Shown here: piece by piece, positions 1 to 6,525 of the stretch
Layout: every line of letters begins with the position of its first letter
Numbering within the stretch: the first letter of the stretch is position 1
Source: Bacteroidota bacterium
Lineage (GTDB): Bacteria; Bacteroidota; Ignavibacteria; SZUA-365
Direction: 5' to 3'
DNA length: 6,561 bases
NCBI GenBank assembly: GCA_018224345.1
Contig: JAGTUW010000169.1
Coordinates: 1 to 6,561, forward strand
Made by a program: the position numbers and the translations under genes
The notes under the pieces: model-generated
What the model was told of the DNA's origin: nothing
The model's input: the letters and a program-made list of their open reading frames with translations, nothing else
Databases searched by the model: none

Positions 1-1
1 C

Positions 2-217
2 GGTCTCATGGTCAGTGGGCATACGCATGGGGGACAGGTGGTGCTCGCCCGCATTTTCGGTGTGGTCATAACCCCTGCCGCCCTGCTCTCCGGCTATGTC
101 GAGGGGCTGTACCGGATCGATGGTACACAACTGTATGTCACCCGTGGTATTGGTATGGTAGGCATTCCCATACGCATCAACTGTCCACCGGAAATCTCCG
201 TCCTGACGCTCGTCTGA
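2..217 (+). CDS. Calcineurin-like metallophosphoesterase, C-terminal fragment (5' end outside window)
   Basis: Only the last 71 codons are present; the frame is open from base 2 and stops with TGA at 215-217. The fragment begins GLMVSGHTHGGQV. The GHTHGGQ box is the last metal-binding motif of calcineurin-like phosphoesterases, where both histidines help hold the dinuclear metal centre. The remainder (YVEGLYRIDGTQLYVTRGIG, then PIRINCPPEI and a hydrophobic end) matches the usual C-terminus of the YkuE/YaeI/LpxG-like branch. Members are often membrane-anchored at the N-terminus and hydrolyse phosphodiester or pyrophosphate bonds; some act on UDP-2,3-diacylglucosamine in lipid A synthesis. That substrate cannot be assigned from this fragment. 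The ATG at base 8 lies inside the conserved motif and is not a start. The gene converges on asnS. The family assignment is firm; the exact function is open. Confidence 0.9.
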   Translation, partial: GLMVSGHTHGGQVVLARIFGVVITPAALLSGYVEGLYRIDGTQLYVTRGIGMVGIPIRINCPPEISVLTLV

Positions 218-493
218 GCATCGCACAGCAACAATACACATGGCACTTGTGTCACACCGCTGCTGGCTGCTGGCCGTTTCTTTTACATGGAGGGCTCTGC
301 GAAATGGAGGGATGTCATCCGACCGGTGCATGCAGATGGATATGTCCGCATTTCTCAGGCCACTGGTTGCTGATTGCGAGTCTGGTCCTGCAATCCGGGT
401 CATGCTCGTGCTTGCGCAGCGGGAGCCGCCGTGCTTCCGACCTGGCGGAGTGTGTGCGATGCGTCGTGGTTCGAGTTCATGTCCTGACGGAGG
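218..493. other. Convergent intergenic region with no supported gene
   Basis: This spacer lies between the stop of the plus-strand phosphoesterase and the stop of the minus-strand asnS. Overlapping open frames exist here on the plus strand, but their translations are rich in Cys, Trp, Arg and Met, resemble no family I know, and the longer ones run into the antisense of asnS. I saw no strong GC stem followed by a T-run on either strand. Only weak structures are visible: ACACA/TGTGT around 236-252, GGAT/ATCC around 310-320, and CCGCC/GGCGG around 426-448. There is also a short tandem repeat, GCTGCTG twice, near 260-273. Transcription from both sides presumably ends here, perhaps by Rho or by collision. 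Confidence 0.5.
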
Positions 494-1996
494 TTACGGC
501 CGGTTGCGGTGAATCATGCGCGGGAAAGGGATGGTTTCCCGGACATGATCGAGACCGCAGATCCATGCGACAGTACGTTCGACGCCCAGTCCGAAACCCG
601 AATGCGGCACGCTGCCATAGCGACGCAGGTCGAGGAACCATTCAAAGACTTCCTGCGGAAGGTTGTGTTCTTCAATGCGTTCGAGCAGATATTCCAGATT
701 ATCTTCCCGCTGTGAGCCGCCGATAATTTCCCCATAACCTTCGGGCGCGAGCACGTCCATCGCAAGTGCTTTCGTATCGTCTTCGGGATCGCGTTTCATG
801 TAGAACGCCTTTACGCCGGCGGGATAGCGATGTACGATAACCGGCTTCTCGAAGTACCAGGTCAGCAGCGTTTCGTCACTGCCGCCGAGGTCCCCGCCGT
901 GTGCGAAGTTGCGCGCGGATTCTTTCCATTTCGGCAGATTGCGCAGCAGTTCCTCAAGTTCCGCGAGCCGGTTGTTGATCTGGATTTCGCGGGCGTCGAA
1001 CTTCTTTCGCTGCCATTCCTTCACCTTTCCGTATTGCGTCTTGTTGTCGGCGAGTTCATTGCGCAGTGCCTCGAGTTCCTGTCCCGTTGCCGCGATGCGT
1101 TCGTCCACCATGCGTGCGGTTTCGTCGGAATGCAGCATGGTAACAGCGTCATCGTAGGAGACGCGCGGGAAGGGTGGAAGAATCCGTTCAAGCGAAGTGA
1201 TGTCGCGTTCGAGTTCGGCCAGATCCGCCCTTCGCTCTTTCAGCACCGTTTGTACGATGTGGGAGACAAAATCCTCGGCGAGCTTCATATCGTCGTCGAG
1301 ATCGAACCAGGCCATTTCGGGCTCGACCATCCAGAACTCCGTCAGATGGCGACGGGTTTTGGATTCCTCGGCGCGGAAGGTCGGTCCGAACACATAGATT
1401 TTACCCAGTGCCATGGCGCCCGCCTCGCCGTACAGTTGTCCACTCTGCGTCAGGTAGGCTTTTCCGAGTTTGAAATACTCGGTCTCGAACAACGTGGAGG
1501 TTCCCTCGACAGCGTTGGGTGTGAGAATGGGGGCATCGAAGAGCACGAAGCCGTGGTCATCAAAGAAATCGCGGATAGCACGGATGATCGTGTGGCGGAT
1601 GCGCAGTATCGCGACCTGTCTGCGGGAGCGAATCCAGAGGTGGCGACGGTCGGCGAGAAATTCCACGCCGTGTTCCTTCGGCGTGATGGGGTATTCCTCC
1701 GCGATGGAAACGACCTCGAGTGTACGTACATCCATTTCATGGCCGCCGGGTGCGCGTTCATCGGCACGGATTCCGCCGGTGACGGTGAATGAGGACTCCT
1801 GTGTGAGGGACTTGGCCTGCTCCCAATCCTTCGCAGAAACATTCTCCTGTGTCACCACGCACTGGCAGAGACCGGTGCCATCACGCAGGATGAGAAACAT
1901 GATTTTTCCGCCTTCACGACCATTGTACAGCCAGCCCTTGAGCGTGACTTCTTTCCCGACATGTTCCGCGAGATCCTGAATATAGACATCGACCAT
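494..1996 (-). CDS. asnS: Asparaginyl-tRNA synthetase (class IIb), with a coiled-coil-like insertion
   Basis: This 500-residue cytoplasmic enzyme charges tRNA-Asn with asparagine using ATP. Residues 1-105 form the N-terminal OB-fold anticodon-binding domain (VYIQDLAEHVGKEVTLKGW). The class II core follows: motif 1 at about 144-165 (DHGFVLFDAPILTP), motif 2 at 207-228 (FRAEESKTRRHLTEF, then EPEM), the asparaginyl signature near 384-401 (KPVIVHRYP, KAFYMK), GEIIGGSQRED at 422-432, RRYGSVPHSG at 458-467 and motif 3 GFGLGVER at 467-474. The C-terminus IPFPR then MIHRNRP resembles the usual IPFPR(T/Y)P ending. The protein is about 34 residues longer than the 466-residue E. coli enzyme, mostly through an extra charged helical stretch around residues 292-362. 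I chose ATG at 1996-1994 because the conserved domain starts there. The longer in-frame start at 2089 would add 31 residues unlike any AsnRS N-terminus. No clear Shine-Dalgarno site precedes this ATG; the upstream bases are A/T-rich. Confidence 0.96.
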   Translation of the reverse strand: MVDVYIQDLAEHVGKEVTLKGWLYNGREGGKIMFLILRDGTGLCQCVVTQENVSAKDWEQAKSLTQESSFTVTGGIRADERAPGGHEMDVRTLEVVSIAEEYPITPKEHGVEFLADRRHLWIRSRRQVAILRIRHTIIRAIRDFFDDHGFVLFDAPILTPNAVEGTSTLFETEYFKLGKAYLTQSGQLYGEAGAMALGKIYVFGPTFRAEESKTRRHLTEFWMVEPEMAWFDLDDDMKLAEDFVSHIVQTVLKERRADLAELERDITSLERILPPFPRVSYDDAVTMLHSDETARMVDERIAATGQELEALRNELADNKTQYGKVKEWQRKKFDAREIQINNRLAELEELLRNLPKWKESARNFAHGGDLGGSDETLLTWYFEKPVIVHRYPAGVKAFYMKRDPEDDTKALAMDVLAPEGYGEIIGGSQREDNLEYLLERIEEHNLPQEVFEWFLDLRRYGSVPHSGFGLGVERTVAWICGLDHVRETIPFPRMIHRNRP

Positions 1997-2117
1997 TGTA
2001 TTATCGCAACAGAAGTGATACAAACACTCAACATACGAAAATCTCCGGAAAGGCGCCTTGTTGGGGTGGTCGGTGACTGCTCTGTTCATGATGCACCGCC
2101 CTGTGTGGTTTTGCTGG
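1997..2117 (-). other. Spacer between the Ppx-family gene and asnS; possible asnS leader
   Basis: This 121-base gap is the longest in the minus-strand block. I see no convincing terminator for the upstream gene. A perfect 10-base palindrome, AAGGCGCCTT, lies at 2050-2059. Reading the minus strand, GGAG followed 8 bases later by ATG (2034-2032) would open a 60-codon frame overlapping the asnS start in another frame. Its translation resembles nothing known and it is probably chance. A TTGAGT and a GATAAT-like hexamer are present but about 20 bases apart, and the second lies directly against the asnS ATG, so they do not make a credible promoter. Whether asnS has its own start or is read through from the operon is undecided. 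Confidence 0.4.
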
Positions 2118-3677
2118 TCAGTCCTGTTCCAGGACGAAGCGGACGGGCAGCCGGTAGAATTCTTCGAAGAGTTCTTTGCGGCGTTCGGCTCCCCAGAGTT
2201 CTATGCCGGCGTCGGTAGGTCGGCGCAGATACAGACGGATGATCACGATGCGGGCCGAATGTTCGGCACGGATGGTGGAGAAGATATCCTGATGTCGGCG
2301 GTCGAGTCCGTCGGCAATGCGGAGCATGGTGGAGAGGGCACTGACGGTCTCCTGATCCCTCTCGGGGAGTTTCGGGAAATTCTCGTGCTTGCTCTTGGGA
2401 TGACTCTTTCGGTGGTAGCGGGCGACATTGGCAATGATTTCGATTTCCCGGTCGGTGAATCCCAGCAACTGGCTGTGGCGAATGATATAATAACTGTGTT
2501 TGTGATGTTGTGCGTGTGAGATGTGATACCCGATATCGTGGAGCACGGCTGCAGCTTCGAGGTACTCCCGTTCTGCGTTTCCCAGTTTGTGCATAGATTT
2601 CAACTGGTCGAAGAGCGAGAGTGCAAGACGACGCACCGTGGCTGCGTGATATGGTTCGTAATGGCAGGATTCGGCGAGATGGTAGATCGATGCCCGGCGG
2701 ATGTCTGTCAGATGGGCCACCAGCCGTTCCTCGCCTGCAAGTTTATGGACGGTGTCGAGGAGGATGCCTTCGCGAAGTGCATAGACACTGGTGGTCATTT
2801 CCTTGAGCTTCAACTGCGCAAATACCTGTTCGAGAATAAGAATGCCTGCGACAATGATGTCAGCCCGTCCCGGATCAATTCCGGAGATTGTTTTGCGTTG
2901 TGCGAGAGTGCGTGCACTCAACACGGTATCGATGATGGAAGACAGATCTTTTCGCTGGATGGTCATACTGAGCGGGTCGTCATCGATGTCCATGCCCTGC
3001 GCCGCGAGTATCATCGAGGCAGTATTGAGAATCGTGCCGGAGGAGCCGACGGCGAGTTCGAATGGATAATTCTGCACGGCACGAACAATCGGGTCGAGCG
3101 CACCTGCCAGGTGTCTGCGACATTCCTCCACCTGTCGTGGCTTGATGGTACCGCCGGAGAAAAACCGTCGTGTCAATCGTACCGCCCCGATTTTCAGGCT
3201 GTTGACATACTGGACGTGCCCTTCTCTGCCAACGAGAAATTCGGTGGAACCTCCGCCGATATCGACCAGAAGAACGGACTTTTTGTATACAGGCAGTGCC
3301 TGCATGACGCCGAGATAGATAAGACGCGCTTCTTCGAAGCCGCTGACGACTTCGATATCAACACCGAGTTCCTCGCGCACCAATTCGAGAAAGCTGTCGC
3401 GATTCAGGGCTTCGCGAACGGCACTGGTTGCGATTGCGCGCACCGGTGCATCCATGCTCTGTGCCAGCTGTTGGAAGCGGCGCAGCGCCTCGAGAGCGCG
3501 AATGATCGCGGGACTGCTCAGATGCTTCATCTCATTCATGCTCTCACCAAGTCGGACGACCTCCTTGTCCTTGGTCAGGAGGGTGAACTTCCCGTTAGAC
3601 TCGACATCGGCGATAACAAGGTGAAATGAGTTCGTACCCAGATCGATGGCGGCAAGCCTGCGGACGGTGTGTGGCAT
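2118..3677 (-). CDS. ppx: Ppx/GppA-family phosphatase with C-terminal HD domain (exopolyphosphatase-like)
   Basis: At 519 residues this is close to E. coli Ppx (513). The N-terminal half is the actin-like ASKHA fold: phosphate-1 loop AAIDLGTNSFHLVI at 9-22, IATSAVREA at 82-90, the family hallmark VSGFEEARLIYLG at 111-123, phosphate-2 loop VDIGGGSTEFLVG at 138-150, and GSSGT at 211-215. VYALREGILLD at 298-308 closes this part. Residues about 335-465 form an HD-type helical domain, with candidate metal or nucleotide ligands H344, H380-D381, the HHKH cluster at 391-394 and D457 in RIADGLDR. Residues 470-519 look like the usual terminal beta domain. Family members remove terminal phosphate from polyphosphate or convert pppGpp to ppGpp; sequence alone does not decide between these. 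The ATG lies 3 bases after the stop of the glycosyltransferase gene, with a purine-rich GAGAAAG about 8 bases upstream inside that gene's end, so coupled translation is likely. No ppk is in view. Confidence 0.93.
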   Translation of the reverse strand: MPHTVRRLAAIDLGTNSFHLVIADVESNGKFTLLTKDKEVVRLGESMNEMKHLSSPAIIRALEALRRFQQLAQSMDAPVRAIATSAVREALNRDSFLELVREELGVDIEVVSGFEEARLIYLGVMQALPVYKKSVLLVDIGGGSTEFLVGREGHVQYVNSLKIGAVRLTRRFFSGGTIKPRQVEECRRHLAGALDPIVRAVQNYPFELAVGSSGTILNTASMILAAQGMDIDDDPLSMTIQRKDLSSIIDTVLSARTLAQRKTISGIDPGRADIIVAGILILEQVFAQLKLKEMTTSVYALREGILLDTVHKLAGEERLVAHLTDIRRASIYHLAESCHYEPYHAATVRRLALSLFDQLKSMHKLGNAEREYLEAAAVLHDIGYHISHAQHHKHSYYIIRHSQLLGFTDREIEIIANVARYHRKSHPKSKHENFPKLPERDQETVSALSTMLRIADGLDRRHQDIFSTIRAEHSARIVIIRLYLRRPTDAGIELWGAERRKELFEEFYRLPVRFVLEQD

Positions 3678-3680
3678 GGT

Positions 3681-4811
3681 TTATTCTTTCTCACTTTTAC
3701 GTTTCCGTGATAGACCGGCGTCACGCAGCATGCGCATCAACACATGCCAGACCTTTTCGACGGGGATTGCATTGACATCACCACCGGCACCCAGAATAAA
3801 GCGATGGGCATTTCCCGGCGGTGCCCACTGCAGGGGATCGGTAGGGCCGAAGAGGCTCAGGGTCGGTGTTCCGACACCCGCGGCCACATGCATCATGCCT
3901 GTGTCGTTGGTCAGGTACACGTCGCAGTGGCGTATTACTGCCGCCACCTGCCGGATGGGTTCGTTGTGCATGATCAGGCAGCTATTGGGCATGTTGAGCG
4001 TCATTTCATGCAAAGGCTCGTCATCGTCGGACCCAGCCGTGATGACGATGAAGGCTCCGAAAATCTCGGCGCAACGATTGGCAATTTCCGCGAAACGCAG
4101 GGCATCCCAACGATTCGGTATTTTTGCTGCACCGGGGTGGAAGCCCACGACAAGGTCGTCTCCGGGATGCGCACGTGTGAGCACTTGTCCCGCACGAAGG
4201 ACTTCCTCTTCCGAGAGTCCGATCTCCAATTCCAGTGTGACTGCTTCGGGCACGAGTATGGAAGCGATATCGAGATTGCGCTGGGTCTGATGGCGAGGCG
4301 GGTCGCAGCGCCAGTCAAGATCCGTCTTCGCATTGTAGAAATAGGCGGTGTGGTTTTTTCTGCCGTTGAGAGAAGCCGGACCGATACGCCGCCGCGCGCC
4401 GGAGAGATATGTCAGGATATCGCTGGTAACGGACATCGACACGGTGGAGGGTGTCAGCGAGAGATCGAAGCGGCGTTGTTTGAGGGCGCGTCCGAAGCGC
4501 CAGACTTGCAGGGGACTGCGGAGAAATTTTGACTTGTCATAAATAATGATTTCATCGAGGAACGGGGCGCCCCGGAGAATTTCACTGTTGAGGGGGCGGG
4601 CGAGGAGGGCGATGTGTGCGTCCGGGAAGGTTCCGCGCAATGCACGCAGCAACGGAACGGCGCAGAGCATGTCGCCGAGCTGATTATGCTGGCGAACGAC
4701 CAGAATGTTATGCACCGAATCGCGGGGAATGGTCGTGACCTTCCGCGAATGGATGAACAAACGGAACATCCCGAAAAGCAGACGTTTGAATACTCTCTCA
4801 ATGAACTTCAT
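3681..4811 (-). CDS. Glycosyltransferase family 9 (heptosyltransferase-like)
   Basis: This 376-residue GT-B enzyme is expected at the cytoplasmic face of the inner membrane. By family it transfers ADP-heptose or a related sugar to lipopolysaccharide core or another envelope acceptor. The N-terminal domain opens with NILVVRQHNQLGDMLCAVPL at 35-54, containing the GT9 acceptor/catalytic-loop pattern LGDxL. The C-terminal domain shows VGFHPGAAKIPNRWDALRFA at 222-241 and the nucleotide-sugar binding block YLTNDTGMMHVAAGVGTPT at 299-317, followed by LFGPTDPLQWAPPG at 320-333, all classic GT9 motifs. Residues 3-22 are hydrophobic and basic and may associate with the membrane; the last residues (RKRKSEKE) are charged. 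I chose ATG at 4811-4809. A GTG four codons upstream (4823) is possible, but an AAGGG lies only about one base from that GTG and about 13 from the ATG, so neither start is strongly fixed. The acceptor and exact donor are unknown. Confidence 0.9.
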   Translation of the reverse strand: MKFIERVFKRLLFGMFRLFIHSRKVTTIPRDSVHNILVVRQHNQLGDMLCAVPLLRALRGTFPDAHIALLARPLNSEILRGAPFLDEIIIYDKSKFLRSPLQVWRFGRALKQRRFDLSLTPSTVSMSVTSDILTYLSGARRRIGPASLNGRKNHTAYFYNAKTDLDWRCDPPRHQTQRNLDIASILVPEAVTLELEIGLSEEEVLRAGQVLTRAHPGDDLVVGFHPGAAKIPNRWDALRFAEIANRCAEIFGAFIVITAGSDDDEPLHEMTLNMPNSCLIMHNEPIRQVAAVIRHCDVYLTNDTGMMHVAAGVGTPTLSLFGPTDPLQWAPPGNAHRFILGAGGDVNAIPVEKVWHVLMRMLRDAGLSRKRKSEKE

Positions 4812-4828
4812 ACACCGTCGCACACCCT

Positions 4829-5038
4829 TCAGGCATCATTGCGATCGCGGGATGCGTCATCATGTTTGTCATCATCATTGATCTCTTCGAAGCGGGCATC
4901 GACGGCCTGTCCGTTGTAGCCGCGACGGCGCTTCGTTTTGCGGAACGGGGATGGACGACGGCTCCCACCGACAAGCATGCGATAGAGCTTGAAGATAATG
5001 TAGCCGATCATGCCGAAAAGGAGTATGCGGAAAATCAT
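4829..5038 (-). CDS. Small single-helix membrane protein with charged tail (DUF4834-like by appearance)
   Basis: This 69-residue protein has a hydrophobic N-terminal segment at residues 2-22 (IFRILLFGMIGYIIFKLYRM), a strongly basic stretch at 26-39 with KTKRRR, and an acidic tail containing FEEINDDD at 50-57. The charge pattern suggests one membrane helix with the tail in the cytoplasm. Its ATG shares one base with the TGA of the preceding kinase gene (TGATG at 5040-5036) and no Shine-Dalgarno site is evident, so translation is probably coupled. This tight junction and the coherent helix-plus-charged-tail layout argue that it is a real gene. Small Bacteroidota proteins of the DUF4834 type have a similar layout: one helix, a basic linker, and a short motif with aromatic-Glu-Glu near the end. 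I make that comparison from memory and have not tested it. No function can be given. Confidence 0.75.
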   Translation of the reverse strand: MIFRILLFGMIGYIIFKLYRMLVGGSRRPSPFRKTKRRRGYNGQAVDARFEEINDDDKHDDASRDRNDA

Positions 5039-5697
5039 CAGGAATCCCGGGATACGCGTGACATTGGTGTGTAATACTCGACGGCCACATGATCGGGTTT
5101 GAGAATTTCCCGGATGAGTTCATCGAGATGGTCTTCATGTTTGACGAAATCCAATTCCGTTGTATTGACGATCAACAGCGGTGCTGCTTTGTAACGGAAG
5201 AAAAAGTAATTATAAGCATCGTTGAGATCACGAATGTATTTTTTTGACATCGTGCGTTCGAAATCGCGGCCACGCTGTCGTATGTTCTGCATCAGCCGGT
5301 CGACGGAGGATTGCAGGTAGACAACGAGATCGGGGCGTGCGAGATTTTTCTCCATGTTTGCTGCAAGCTGATCATAAAGATGCAGTTCATCGTCCTGAAG
5401 GTTCAGATGCGCGAAGATCTTGTCCTTCTCGAAAATATAGTCAGTAATGAGGAATTCATCGAACAGTTCCTGCTGTGAGAGTGCCTGTAGTTGCTTGTAG
5501 CGTGTGAGCAGAAAGAACAGCTGCGTCTGGAAGGCGTAGCGTTCCGGGTTCTGGTAGAAACGGTTGAGAAAGGGATTGTCCTCGAATTTCTCAAGCACCA
5601 GTTGTCCCCGGAGGCGCTCGTGCAGCAGTCGTGCGAGGCTGGTTTTCCCTGCGCCGATTACTCCCTCAATCGCGATATATCGGATCTCATGTTGCAT
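5038..5697 (-). CDS. Deoxynucleoside kinase (dGK/dAK-like, short P-loop family)
   Basis: This 219-residue cytoplasmic kinase is predicted to phosphorylate purine or other deoxynucleosides for dNTP salvage, using a nucleoside triphosphate donor. Visible motifs are IAIEGVIGAGKTSLARLL at 8-25 (Walker A GVIGAGKTS), LEKFEDNPFLNRFYQNP at 35-51 (conserved acid and NPFL), QTQLFFLLTRYKQL at 57-70, TDYIFEKDKIFA at 85-96 in place of the DRS/DRY motif of relatives, and the lid arginines in IRQRGRDFER at 139-148, followed by YIRDLNDAYNYFF at 154-166. Substrate choice among dG, dA and dC cannot be read reliably. The ATG is supported by GGAG 7 bases upstream. The 105-base gap to folK shows no terminator. 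Pairing of folK with this kinase, sometimes as one fused protein, is familiar in the Bacteroidota/Chlorobiota group, as far as I recall. The stop overlaps the next gene by one base. Confidence 0.92.
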   Translation of the reverse strand: MQHEIRYIAIEGVIGAGKTSLARLLHERLRGQLVLEKFEDNPFLNRFYQNPERYAFQTQLFFLLTRYKQLQALSQQELFDEFLITDYIFEKDKIFAHLNLQDDELHLYDQLAANMEKNLARPDLVVYLQSSVDRLMQNIRQRGRDFERTMSKKYIRDLNDAYNYFFFRYKAAPLLIVNTTELDFVKHEDHLDELIREILKPDHVAVEYYTPMSRVSRDS

Positions 5698-5703
5698 TCG
5701 CTT

Positions 5704-5708
5704 TCTCC
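5704..5708 (-). promoter_or_regulatory. Shine-Dalgarno site of the deoxynucleoside kinase gene
   Basis: Minus-strand GGAGA; its GGAG (5708-5705) lies 7 bases before the ATG at 5697-5695. It supports that start and shows that this organism uses Shine-Dalgarno initiation at least at some genes. Confidence 0.75.
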
Positions 5709-5802
5709 GTGTCGACCTTCCGGCCGATCGACGATTTCTTCGTTGTTGTGGCTTTTCGCACCCCGACGGCGGAAATGGGGGCGTGCGGCAAGCGCAGCAA
5801 TC

Positions 5803-6525
5803 TCACTGCCTGTTTTCCTCCTCTGTTGCATCGGCGACAACGTCTTCGCTGCGCAGTATTGCGAACAGCGCGGGAAGGACCGTGCTGTCATGCCCCTTGT
5901 CTGCTTCAAGCCGATGCCCGGTATCGAGGACAGTGCCATCGTCGGTACAACGCGTTGCCATATCCATGATTGTGAGGCCTTCAGCCGGGTGGCGCAGGTC
6001 GGGTGCGATTTCCTGCAGGGGTTGAAGAACAAAATTCCGTTCCGCCATTGAAGGATGCGGAATGGTCAACCCTTCCAGATGAATAATGTCATCACCGTAA
6101 AGGAGAATATCAAGATCAATGCTGCGTGGTCCATAGCGAACGCGCCGTTCGCGTCCGAGTTCGCGTTCGATGGCATGGAGGGCCGCCAGCAGCGCACGCG
6201 GAGGAAGGGCGCAACGCAGTGCCACAACACAGTTATAGAATGCTTCCTGATCGGCGTATCCCCAGGGTGCGGTTTCATATACGCGTGAACAGCGCAGGAT
6301 GCTGGTGCCGGGGAGAATGCCGAGCGCATCAAGAGCGCGTTGCAGCATCGACAGCCGGTCTCCGATATTGGAACCCAACCCGAGATACACGGTAGCCGCA
6401 GGTGTTGATTTCTCCGTGCAAGCGGGTGCGACATCCAGGGGGGCCGTGGAGCAATCGAGACGGTTCTCCTCTGGGGTGTTGCCAGGATCAGGCTGCCGGG
6501 GATGATGAAATTCAGCGCTGTTCAC
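5803..6525 (-). CDS. folK: 2-amino-4-hydroxy-6-hydroxymethyldihydropteridine diphosphokinase (HPPK)
   Basis: FolK transfers pyrophosphate from ATP to 6-hydroxymethyl-7,8-dihydropterin, the step before dihydropteroate synthase in folate synthesis; it is cytoplasmic. Numbering from GTG 6525-6523 (240 residues), the HPPK core runs from about 46 to 203. It shows VYLGLGSNIGDR at 46-57, SRVYETAPWGYADQEAFYN at 80-98, the HPPK signature RYGPRSIDLDILLYG at 130-144, with R134 and Mg-binding D137 and D139, and LTIPHPSMAERNFVLQPL at 153-170, ending EIAPDLRHP. A GTG at 6555 would give 250 residues, but it has no proper ribosome site and lies well inside the upstream gene. The GTG at 6525 has GGAGGT 8 bases upstream. 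About 45 Pro/Glu-rich residues precede the core and about 36 follow it, against 159 residues in total for E. coli FolK. The gene overlaps the probable folB end by 14 bases, consistent with the common folB-folK order. Confidence 0.93.
   Translation of the reverse strand: MNSAEFHHPRQPDPGNTPEENRLDCSTAPLDVAPACTEKSTPAATVYLGLGSNIGDRLSMLQRALDALGILPGTSILRCSRVYETAPWGYADQEAFYNCVVALRCALPPRALLAALHAIERELGRERRVRYGPRSIDLDILLYGDDIIHLEGLTIPHPSMAERNFVLQPLQEIAPDLRHPAEGLTIMDMATRCTDDGTVLDTGHRLEADKGHDSTVLPALFAILRSEDVVADATEEENRQ

Noticed and set aside
260..273. Tandem GCTGCTG repeat in the convergent spacer
   Set aside because: There are only two short copies, with no array or flanking structure.
247..726. 159-codon open frame on the plus strand crossing the convergent spacer into asnS antisense
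   Set aside because: The composition is unusual (many Cys, Trp and Arg), there is no known motif, and about half lies antisense to the conserved asnS C-terminus.
830..1792. 320-codon open frame on the plus strand opposite asnS
   Set aside because: It is fully antisense to a gene with complete class II synthetase motifs. Its translation has no recognisable family and reflects codon bias of the true gene.
1852..2034. 60-codon minus-strand frame with GGAG 8 bases before its ATG, overlapping the asnS start
   Set aside because: Its translation matches nothing and most of it is out of frame inside asnS. It is kept only as a possible leader signal, not as a gene.
1997..2089. 31-residue N-terminal extension of AsnRS from ATG 2089
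   Set aside because: The extension is unlike AsnRS N-termini, which begin at the OB-fold strand corresponding to MVDVYIQDL. The ATG at 1996 is preferred.
2523..3629. 368-codon open frame on the plus strand opposite the Ppx-family gene
   Set aside because: It is antisense to a full-length Ppx/GppA protein with all hallmark motifs. The Cys/His-rich translation resembles a mirror of the real codons, not a protein family.
3744..4532. 262-codon open frame on the plus strand opposite the GT9 gene
   Set aside because: It is antisense to an intact glycosyltransferase with clear motifs, and no family or start signal is recognisable.
5044..5053. 10-base palindrome ATCCCGGGAT near the kinase stop
   Set aside because: It lies inside coding sequence, has no loop or T-run, and is a single short palindrome expected by chance.
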